NCBI RefSeq assembly: GCF_051020955.1
Contig: NW_027476164.1
Location: forward strand, 62,001 to 126,000
Direction of reading: 5' to 3'
Length of the DNA: 64,000 nucleotides
Source of the DNA: Megalopta genalis
Taxonomy: Eukaryota; Arthropoda; Insecta; Hymenoptera; Halictidae
In this document: positions 51,332 to 62,900 of the stretch, one piece after another
How the letters are laid out: each line of letters starts with the position of its first letter
How positions within the stretch are numbered: the stretch's first letter is position 1
The notes under the pieces: model-generated
What the model was told of the DNA's origin: nothing
The model's input: the letters and a program-made list of their open reading frames with translations, nothing else
Databases searched by the model: none
Position numbers and translations under genes: made by a program

Positions 51332-52164
51332 GAATCTAAACCTTCTACTTCGCATTGATTTGAAGCTAAATCACGTGTTTCGCATGGATTTTAAGCTAAC
51401 TCGTTTGTTTCGCATTCAGTTGAAGCTAAATCATGTATATCACAAGTACTTGAAGCTAACCCATTTGATTCGCATGGATTTGAAGCTAAGCCTTCTACTT
51501 CGCATTTATTTGAAGGTAAATCATGATGTGTTTTGTAACTATCTCGTTTGTTTCGATTGCAGTTGAAGCTAAACCGTGTATAAAACAAGTATTTGAAGAT
51601 AAATCATTCGATCCGCATGGATTAGAAGCTAACTCGATTGTTTCGAGTGCATTTGAAGATATATCATTTATATCTCAATTATCTGCATATAAATCATTTG
51701 TTTCTCATGTATTTGAAGCTATGCCTTCTGCTTCACATTGATTTGAAGCTAAATCATGCGTTCCGCGTGGATTTGAAGCTAACTCGTTTGTTTCGCATGC
51801 AGTTGAAGCTAAATCATGTATATAACAATTATTTGAAGCTAAACCATTTCTCTCGCATGGATTTGAAGCTAAGCCTTCTACTTCGCATTGATTTGAAGCT
51901 AAATCATGTGTTTCGCATGGATTTGAAGCTAATTCGATTGTTTCGCATGCAGTTGAAGCTAACTCATCTATATCTCAATTATTTGAAGCCAAACCATTTG
52001 TTTCTCATGGATTTGAAACTAAGCCTTCTACTTAGCATTGATTTGAAGCTAAATCATGCGTTCCGCGTGGATTTGAAGCTAACTCGTTTGTTTCGCATGC
52101 AGTTGAAGCTAAATCATGTGTAGAGCAAGAATTTGATGCTAAACCATCTGTTTCGCGTGGATTT
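51332..52164. repeat. 833-bp unit, copy 1
   Basis: Copy 1 of a near-perfect head-to-tail duplication. The length is 28 monomers minus 7 bp, explained by a 7-bp deletion near 51525 (AAATCATGATGTGTTTTG where related blocks have AATCATGTTTTTCGCATTG). It begins at GAATCTAAACCTTC and contains a flank-type island with GAGTGCATTTGAAGATATATC. Confidence 0.93.
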
Positions 52165-52997
52165 GAATCTAAACCTTCTACTTCGCATTGATTTGAAGCT
52201 AAATCACGTGTTTCGCATGGATTTTAAGCTAACTCGTTTGTTTCGCATTCAGTTGAAGCTAAATCATGTATATCACAAGTACTTGAAGCTAACCCATTTG
52301 ATTCGCATGGATTTGAAGCTAAGCCTTCTACTTCGCATTTATTTGAAGGTAAATCATGATGTGTTTTGTAACTATCTCGTTTGTTTCGATTGCAGTTGAA
52401 GCTAAACCGTGTATAAAACAAGTATTTGAAGATAAATCATTCGATCCGCATGGATTAGAAGCTAACTCGATTGTTTCGAGTGCATTTGAAGATATATCAT
52501 TTATATCTCAATTATCTGCATATAAATCATTTGTTTCTCATGTATTTGAAGCTATGCCTTCTGCTTCACATTGATTTGAAGCTAAATCATGCGTTCCGCG
52601 TGGATTTGAAGCTAACTCGTTTGTTTCGCATGCAGTTGAAGCTAAATCATGTATATAACAATTATTTGAAGCTAAACCATTTCTCTCGCATGGATTTGAA
52701 GCTAAGCCTTCTACTTCGCATTGATTTGAAGCTAAATCATGTGTTTCGCATGGATTTGAAGCTAATTCGATTGTTTCGCATGCAGTTGAAGCTAACTCAT
52801 CTATATCTCAATTATTTGAAGCCAAACCATTTGTTTCTCATGGATTTGAAACTAAGCCTTCTACTTAGCATTGATTTGAAGCTAAATCATGCGTTCCGCG
52901 TGGATTTGAAGCTAACTCGTTTGTTTCGCATGCAGTTGAAGCTAAATCATGTGTAGAACAAGAATTTGATGCTAAACCATCTGTTTCGCGTGGATTT
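52165..52997. repeat. 833-bp unit, copy 2
   Basis: Matches copy 1 base for base as far as I could follow, except GTGTAGAACAAG near 52950 against GTGTAGAGCAAG near 52117. The 7-bp deletion recurs near 52358. After 52997 the sequence continues with GAAGCTAAGCC instead of re-entering the unit. Confidence 0.93.
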
Positions 52998-55900
52998 GAA
53001 GCTAAGCCTTCTACTTCGGATTGATTTGAAGCTGAATCATTTGTTTCGCTTGGATTTGAAAGTAACTAGTTTGTTTCGCATGCAGTTGAAGTTAAATCAT
53101 GTATATCACAAGTATTTGAAACTAAACCATTTGATTCGCATGAATATTAAGGTGAACCATTTGTATCGAATGAAGTTGTGGCTAAATCATGTGTTTCGAA
53201 TGGATTTGAAGCTAACTCGTTTGTTTAGCACGCAGTTGAAGCTAAATCATGTATAAAACAAGAATTTGAAGCTAAACTATTTGTTTCGCATGGATTCGAA
53301 GATAAGCCTTCTACTTCGCATTGATTTGAAGCTAAATCATGTGTTTCGCTTGGATGTGAAGCTAACGTGTTTTCTTCGCATGCAGTTGAAGCTAAATCAT
53401 GCATAGAACAAGAATTTGAAGCTAAACTATTTGTTTCGCATGGATTTGAAGCTAACCAATGTGCTTCGAATGAATTTGAAGTTAAATCATGTGATTCGCG
53501 TGGATTTGAAGCTAACTCGTTTGTTTCGCATGCAGTTGAAGCTAAATCATGTATATCACAAGTATTTGAATCTAAACCATTTATTTCGCATGGATTCGAA
53601 GATAAGCCTTCTACTTCGGATTGATTTGAAGCTGAATCATTTGTTTCGCTTGGATTTGAAAGTAACTCGTTTGTTTCGCATGGATTTGAAGCTAAGCCTT
53701 CTACTTCGCATTGATTTGAAGGTAAATCATTTTTTTCGCATTGTTTTGTAACTATCTCGTTTGTTTCGAATGCAGTTGAAGCTAAACCGTGTATAAAACA
53801 AGTATTTGAAGATAAATCATTCGATCCGCATGGATTAGAAGCTAACTCGATTGTTTCGAGTGCATTTGAAGCTATATCACTTATATCGCAATTATCTGAA
53901 GATAAATCATTTGTTTCTCATGTATTTGAAGCTAAGCCTTCTACTTAGCATTGATTTGAAGCTAAATCATGTGACTCGCATGGATTTGAAGCTAACTCGT
54001 TCGTTTCGAGTGCATTTGAAGCTATATCACTTATATCGCAAGTATCTGAACCTAAATCATTTGTTTAGCATGGATGTGAAGCTAAACCTTCTACATGGCA
54101 TTGATTTGAACCTAAATCATTTGTTTCGCATGGATTTGAAGATAACTCGATTGTTTCGCATGCAGTTGAAGCTAAATCATGTATAAAACAAGAATTTGAT
54201 GCTAAACCATCTGTTTCGCGTGGATTTGAGTCTAAGCCTTCCACTTCGCATTGATTTGAAGCTAAATCATGTGTTTCTCTTGGATTTGAAGCTAACTCGT
54301 TTGTTTCACCTGCATTTGAAGCTATATCATGTATATCACAAGTATTTGAAGCTAAACCATTTATTTCGCATGGATTCGAAGATAAGCATTCTACTTCGCA
54401 TTGATTTGAAGCTAAATCATGTGTTTCGCTTGGATTTGAAGCTAACTCGTTTGTTTGACATGCATTTGAATCTATATCATGTGTATCACAAGTATTTGAA
54501 GCTAAACCATTTATTTCGCATGGATTCGAAGATAAGCATTCTACTTCGCATTGATTTGAAGCTAAATCATGTGTTTCGCATGGATTTGAAGCTAACTCGT
54601 TTGTATCGCCTGCATTTGAAGCTAAATCATTTATATTACAAGTATTTGAAGCTAAACCATTTGATTCGCATGGATTCGAAGATAAGCCTTCTACTTCGCA
54701 TGGATTTGACGCTAAGCCTTCTACTTCGCATTGATTTGAAGCTAAATCATGTGTTTCGCTTGGATTTGAAGCCAACGTGTTTGTTTCGCATGCAGTTGAA
54801 GCTATATCATGTATATCACAAGTGTTTGAAGCTAAACCATTTGTTTCGCATGGATTCGAAGATAAGCCTTCTTCTTCGCATGAAATTGAAGCTAAATCAT
54901 GCGTTTCGTTTGGACTTGAAACTAACTCGATTGTTTCGGCTGCTTATGAAGCTAAATCATGTATAACACAAGTATTTGAAGCTAAACCATTTGATTCGCA
55001 TCGATTTGAAGCTAAGCCTTCTACTTCGCATTGATTTGGAGCTAAATCATGTGTTTCTCTTGGATTTGAAGCTAACTCGTTTGTTGACATGCATTTGAAG
55101 CTATATCATGTGTATCACAAGTATTTGAAGCTAAACCATTTATTTCGCATGGATTCGAAGATAAGCATTCTACTTCGCATTGATTTGAAGCTATATCATG
55201 TGTTTCGCTTGGTTTTGAAGCTAATACGTCTGTTTCACACGCAGTTGAAGCTAAATCATGTATATCAAAAATATGTGAAGCTGAACCATTTGTTTCGCAT
55301 GGATGTGAAGCTAAGCCTTCTACTTCGGATTGATTTGAAGCTGAATCATGAGTTCCGCTTGGATTTGAAAGTAACTCGATTGTTTCGCATGCAGTTGAAG
55401 CTAAATCATGCATATCACAAGTATTTGAATCTAAACCATTTATTTCGCATGGATTCGAAGATAAGCATTGTACTTCGCATTGATTTGAAGCTAAATGATG
55501 TGTTTCGCATGGATTTGAAGCTAACTCGTTCATTTCGCCTGCATTTGAAGCTAAATCATTTATATCACAAGTATTTGAAGCTAAACCATTTGATTCGCAT
55601 GGATTCGAAGATAAGCCTTCTACTTCGCATGAATTTGAAGCTAAATCAAGTCTTTCGTTTGGATTTGAAACTAACTCGATTGTTTCGGCTGGATATGAAG
55701 CTAAATCATGTACAACACAAGTATTTGAAGCTGAACCATTTGTTTCGCATGGATTCGAAGATAAGCCTTCAACTTCGCATGAAATTGAAGCTAAATCATG
55801 TGTTTCGTTTGGACTTGAAACTAACTCGATTGTTTCTGCTGCTTATGAAGCTAAATCATGTATAACACAAGTATTTGAAGCTAACCCAATTGATTCGTTT

Positions 55901-56950
55901 GGACTTGAAGCTAAGCCTTCTACTTCGCATTAATTTGAAGCTAAATCATATGATTCGCGTGGATCTGAAGATAACTCGTTGTTTCGCATGCAGTTGAAGC
56001 TAAATCATGCATATCACAAGTATTTGAATCTAAACCATTTATTTCGCATGGATTCGAAGATAAGCATTGTACTTCGCATTGATTTGAAGCTAAATGATGT
56101 GTTTCGCATGGATTTGAAGCTAACTCGTTCATTTCGCCTGCATTTGAAGCTAAATCATTTATATCACAAGTATTTGAAGCTAAACCATTTGATTCGCATG
56201 GATTCGAAGATAAGCCTTCTACTTCGCATTGGTTTGAAGCTAAATCAGGTGTTTCTCTTGGATTTGAAGCTAACTCGTTAGTTTCACCTGCATTTGAATC
56301 TATATCATGTATATCACAAGTATTTGAAGCTAAACCATTTGTTTCGCATGGATTTGAAGCTAAACAATGTGTTTCGAATGAATTTGAAGCTAAATCATGT
56401 GTTTCATGTGGATTTGAAGCTAACTCGTTTGTTTTGCCTGCATTTGAAGCTGAAACATGTATATCACAAGTATTTGAAGCTAAACTGTTTGATTGGCATA
56501 GTTTTGAAGCTAAGCCTTCCACTTCGCATTGATTTGAAGATAAATCAAGTGATTTGCGTGGATTTGAAGCTAACTCGTTTGTTTTGCATGCAGTTGAAGC
56601 TAAATCATGTGTAGAGCAAGAATTTGATGCTAAACCATCTGCTTCGCGTGGATTTGAAGCTAAGCCTTCTACTTCGGATTGATTTGAAGCTGAATCATTT
56701 GTTTCGCTTGGATTTGAAAGTAACTCGTTTGTTTCGCATGGCTTTGAAGCTAAGCCTTCTACTTCGCATTGATTTGAAGGTAAATCATGTTTTTCGCATT
56801 GTTTTGTAACTAACTCGTTTGTTTCGAATGCAGTTGAAGCTAAACCGTGTATAAAACAAGTATTTGAAGATAAATCATTCGATCCGCATGGATTAGAAGC
56901 TAACTCGATTGTTTCGAGTGCATTTGAAGCTATATCACTTATATCGCAAT
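52998..56950. repeat. Mosaic core segment before the right flank
   Basis: Blocks are recognisable from elsewhere: 52966-53330 resembles 6328-6690. 53620-54186 resembles 17720-18286 (offset 35900). 54240-55080 resembles 12030-12680 and 29210-29870. 55390-56280 holds two 600-bp sub-units. 56294-56950 resembles 17336-17990. Single-base deletions occur near 55083 (TTTGTTGACATGC) and 55980 (ACTCGTTGTTTCGC). The minus frame is open at 54068-54943 (292 codons). Only repeat is present. Confidence 0.85.
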
Positions 56951-59900
56951 TATCTGAAGCTAAATCATGTGTTTCGCTTGGATTTGAAGCTAAACCTTGT
57001 ACATCGCATTGATTTGAAGCTAAATCATGTGTATCGCACGGATTTTGAAGCTAACTCGTTTGTTTCGTATTCATTTGAATCTATATCACTTATATCGCAA
57101 GTATTTGAGGAAAAATCATATGTTTTGCATGGATTTGAAGCTAACTCGTTTGTTGATCCTGCATTTGAAGGAATATCACTTATATCGCAAGTATCTGAAC
57201 CTAAATCATTTGTTTCGCATGGATTTGAAGCTAAACCTTCTACATCGCATTAATTTGCTGCTAAATCATGTGCTTCGCTTGGATTTGAAGGTAAACCTTC
57301 TACATAGCATTGATTTGTAGCTAAATCATTTGTTCCACTTGGATATGAATCTAACTCGTTTGTTTAATTTGCATTTGAAGCTATATCACTTATGTCGCAA
57401 GTATCTGAAGCTAGCTCATTTTTATCATATGGATTTGAAGCTAAACCTGCTACATCGCATTGATTTCCAGGTAAATCATGTGTTTCGCATGGATTAGAAG
57501 CTAACTCGTTTGTTTCGTCTGCATTTAAAACTATAGCACTTATATCGCAAGTACCTGAAGCTGAATCATTTGCGTCGCATGTGTTTGAAGCTAAACCTTC
57601 TACATCTCATTGATTTGCAGATAAATCATGTGTTTCGCATGGATTTCTAGCTAACTCGTTTGTTCCGCCTGCATTTGAAGCTATATCACTTATATCGCAA
57701 GTGTTCGAAGCTAAATAATTTGTTTTGCATGGATTTGAAGCTAATCCTTCTACATCGCATAGATTTGAAGCTAACTCGTTTGTTTCTCCTGCATTTGAAG
57801 CAATATCACTTATATCGCATGTATCTGACGCTAAGTCATAAGTGTCGCATGGATTTGAAGCTAAACCTTTTCCATCGCTTTGATTTGAAGCTAAACCTGC
57901 TACATCGCTTTGATTTGAAGATAAACCTTCTACATCGCATTGATTTGAAGCTAACTCGTTTGATTCGTCTGCATTTGAAGCTATATCAGTTATATCCCAA
58001 GTGATTGAAGCTAAATCATTTGTTTCGCATGGATTTGAAGCTAAACCTTCTACATCGCATTGATTTGAAGCTAAATCATTTGTTTTGCATGGATTTGAAG
58101 CTAAACCTGCTACATAGCATTGATTTGAAGCTTAATCATGTGTTTTGCATGGATTTGAAACTAACTCGTGTGTTGCTCCTGCATTTGAACCTATATCACT
58201 TATATAGCATTTATCTGATGCTAAATCATTTGTGTCGCATGGATTTGAAGCTAAGCCTTCTACATCGCTTTGATTTGAAGCTAAATCACGTGTTTCGATT
58301 GAAGCCGAAACTAACTCGTTTGTTTCGTCTGCAATTGAAGCTATATAACTTATATCGCACGTATCTGAACATAAATCATTTGTTTCGCATAGATATGAAG
58401 CTAAACCTTCTACATCGCATTGATTTGAAGCTAAATTATGTGTTTCGGATGGATTTGAAGCTAAACCTTCTACAGTGCATTGATTTGCAGCTAAATCATA
58501 TTTTTCGCATGGGTTTTTAAGCTAACACTTTTGTTTCCCCAGCATTTGAAGCTATATCACTTATATCGCAAGTGTTTGAAGCTAAATCATTTGTTTTGCA
58601 TGGATTTGAAGATAAACCTTCTACAAAGCATTGATTTGAAGCTTAATCATGTGTCTTGCATGGATTTGAAGCTAGCTCGTGTGTTTCTCCTGCATTTGAA
58701 GCTATATCAGTTATATCCCAAGTATTTGAAGCTAAATCATTTGATCCGCATGGATTTGAAGCTAACTCGTTTGTTTCGTCTGCATTTAAAACTATAGCAC
58801 TTATATCGCAAATACCCGAAGCTGAATCATTTGCGTCGCATGTGTTTGAAGCTAAACCTTCTACATCTCATTGATTTGCAGATAAATCATGTGTTTCGCA
58901 TGGATTTGTAGCTAACTCGTTTGTTCCGCCTGCATTTGAAGCTATATCACTTATATCGCAAGTGTTCGAAGCTAAATAATTTGTTTTGCATGGATTTGAA
59001 GCTAATCCTTCTACATAGCATTGATTTGAAGCTAAATCATGAGTTTCGCATGGATTAGAAGCTAACTCGTTTGTTTCGTCTGCATTTGAAGCTATATCAC
59101 TTATATCGGAAGTATCTGTATCTAAATAATTGGTTTCGCATGGAATGGAAGCTAAATCTTCTACATCGCATAGATTTGAAGCTAACTCGTTTGTTTCTCC
59201 TGCATTTGAAGCAATATCACTTATATCGCATGTATCTGACGCTAAGTCATAAGTGTCGCATGGATTTGAATCTAAACCTTTTCCATCGCTTTGATTTGAA
59301 GCTAAACCTGCTACATCGCTTTGATTTGAAGATAAACCTTCTACATCGCATTGATTTGAAGCTAACTCGTTTGATTCGTCTGCATTTGAAGCTATATCAG
59401 TTATATCCCAAGTGATTGAAGCTAAATCATTTGTTTCGCATGGATTTGAAGCTAAACCTTCTACATCGCATTGATTTGAAGCTAAATCATTTGTTTTGCA
59501 TGGATTTGAAGCTAAACCTTCTACATAGCATTGATTTGAAGCTTAATCATGTGTTTTGCATGGATTTGAAACTAACTCGTGTGTTGCTCCTGCATTTGAA
59601 CCTATATCACTTATATAGCATTTATCTGATGCTAAATCATTTGTGTCGCATGGATTTGAAGCTAAGCCTTCTACATCGCTTTGATTTGAAGCTAAATCAC
59701 GTGGTTCGATTGAAGCTGAAACTAACTCGTTTGTTTCGTCTGCAATTGAAGCTATATAACTTATATCGCACGTATCTGAACATAAATCATTTGTTTCGCA
59801 TAGATATGAAGCTAAACCTTCTACATCGCATTGATTTGAAGCTAAATTATGTGTTTCGGATGGATTTGAAGCTGAACCTTCTACAGTGCATTGATTTGCA

Positions 59901-62900
59901 GCTAAATCATATTTTTCGCATGGGTTTTTAAGCTAACACTTTTGTTTCCCCAGCATTTGAAGCTATATCACTTATATCGCAAGTGTTTGAAGCTAAATCA
60001 TTTGTTTTGCATGGATTTGAAGATAAACCTTCTACAAAGCATTGATTTGAAGCTTAATCATGTGTCTTGCATGGATTTGAAGCTAGCTCGTGTGTTTCTC
60101 CTGCATTTGAAGCTATATCAGTTATATCCCAAGTATTTGAAGCTAAATCATTTGATCCGCATGGATTTGAAGCTAACTCGTTTGTTTCGTCTGCATTTAA
60201 AACTATAGCACTTATATCGCAAATACCCGAAGCTGAATCATTTGCGTCGCATGTGTTTGAAGCTAAACCTTCTACATCTCATTGACTTGCAGATAAATCA
60301 TGTGTTTCGCATGGATTTGTAGCTAACTCGTTTGTTCCGCCTGCATTTGAAGCTATATCACTTATATCGCAAGTGTTCGAAGCTAAATAATTTGTTTTGC
60401 ATGGATTTGAAGCTAATCCTTCTACATAGCATTGATTTGAAGCTAAATCATGAGTTTCGCATGGATTAGAAGCTAACTCGTTTGTTTCGTCTGCATTTGA
60501 AGCTATATCACTTATATCGCAAGTGTTTGAAGCTAAATCATTTGTTTTGCATGGATTTGAAGCTAAACCTTCTACATCGCATTGATTTGAAGCTAAATCT
60601 TGTCTACTGCATGTATTTGAAGCTAAACCTTCTAGATCGCATTAATTTGCAGCTAAATTATATTTTTCGCATGGGTTATTAAGCTAACTCGTTTGTTTCG
60701 CATGCATTTGAAGCTATATCACTTATATCGCAAGTGTTTGAAGCTAAATCATTTGTTTTGCATGGATTTGAAGCTAAACCTTCTACAAATCATTGATTTG
60801 AAGCTATTTCATGTGTTTCGCATGGATTTGAAGCTAACTCGTGTGTTTCTCCTGCATTTGAAGCTATATCACTTATATGGCATGTATCTGATGCTAAATC
60901 ATTTGTGTTGCATTCATTTGAAGCTAAACCATCTACATCGCTTTGATTTGTAGCTAAATCGTGTATTTCGCTTGGATATGAAGCTAACTCGTTTGTTTCG
61001 CCAGCATTTGTAACCATATCACTTATATTGCAAGTATCTGAACCTAAATCATTCGTTTCGCATGGATTTGAAGCTAGTCCTTCTACGTCGCATTGATTTG
61101 GAGATAAATCATGTGTTTGGCATGGATTTGAAGCTAAGCCTTCTACTTCGCACTGATTTGAAGCTAAATCATGTCTTTGGCTTGCATTTGAAGCAATCTC
61201 GTTTGGTTCGCATGCAGTTGAAGCTAAACCATGTATGTCACAAGTATTTGAAGCTAAAGCATTTGATCGCATGGATTTGAATCTAAGCCTTCTACATCGC
61301 ATTGCTTTGAAGCTAAATCATGTCTTTGGCCTGGATTTGAAGCTATCTCGATTGGTTCGCATGCAGTTGAAGCTAAATCATGTATGTCACAAGTATTTGA
61401 AGCTAAATCATTTGTTCCGCATGGATTTGAATCTAAACCTTCTACATCGCATAGATTTGAAGCTAACTCGTTTGTTTCTCGTGCATTTGAAGCTGTATCA
61501 CTTATATCGCAAGTGTTTGAAGCTAAATCATTTGTTTTGCATGGATTTGAAGCTAAACCTTCTACAAAGCATTGATTTGAAGCTTAATCATGTGTCTCGC
61601 ATGGATTTGAAGCTAACTCGTGTGTTTCTCCTGCATTTGAAGCTATATCAGTTATATCGCAAGTATTTGAAGCTAAATCATTTGATCCGCATGGACTTGA
61701 AGCTAACTCGTTTGTTTCGTCTGCATTTAAAACTATAGCACTTATATCGCAAGTACCTGAAGCTGAATCATTTGCGTCGCATGTGTTTGAAGCTAAACCT
61801 TCTACATCTCATTGATTTGCAGATAAATCATGTGTTTCGCATGGATTTCTAGCTAACTCGTTTGTTCCGCCTGCATTTGAAGCTATATCACTTATATCGC
61901 AAGTGTTCGAAGCTAAATAATTTGTTTTGCATGGATTTGAAGCTAATCCTTCTACATAGCATTGATTTGAAGCTAAATCATGAGTTTCGCATGGATTAGA
62001 AGCTAACTCGTTTGTTTCGTCTGCATTTGAAGCTATATCACTTATATCGCAAGTATCTGTATCTAAATAATTGGTTTCGCATGGATTTGAAGCTAAATCT
62101 TCTACATCGCATAGATTTGAAGCTAACTCGTTTGTTTCTCCTGCATTTGAAGCAATATCACTTATATCGCATGTATCTGACGCTAAGTCATAAGTGTCGC
62201 ATGGATTTGAAGCTAAACCTTTTCCATCGCTTTGATTTGAAGCTAAACCTGCTACATCGCTTTGATTTGAAGATAAACCTTCTACATCGCATTGATTTGA
62301 AGCTAACTCGTTTGATTCGTCTGCATTTGAAGCTATATCAATTATATCCCAAGTGATTGAAGCTAAATCATTTGTTTCGCATGGATTTGAAGCTAAACCT
62401 TCTACATCGCATTGATTTGAAGCTAAATCATTTGTTTTGCATGGATTTGAAGCTAAACCTTCTACATAGCATTGATTTGAAGCTTAATCATGTGTTTTGC
62501 ATGGATTTGAAACTAACTCGTGTGTTGCTCCTGCATTTGAACCTATATCACTTATATAGCATTTATCTGATGCTAAATCATTTGTGTCGCATGGATTTGA
62601 AGCTAAACCTTCTACATCGCTTTGATTTGAAGCTAAATCACGTGTTTCGATTGAAGCTGAAACTAACTCGTTTGTTTCGTCTGCAATTGAAGCTATATAA
62701 CTTATATCGCACGTATCTGAACATAAATCATTTGTTTCGCATAGATATGAAGCTAAACCTTCTACATCGCATTGATTTGAAGCTAAATTATGTGTTTCGG
62801 ATGGATTTGAAGCTAAACCTTCTACAGTGCATTGATTTGCAGCTAAATCATATTTTTCGCATGGGTTTTTAAGCTAACACTTTTGTTTCCCCAGCATTTG

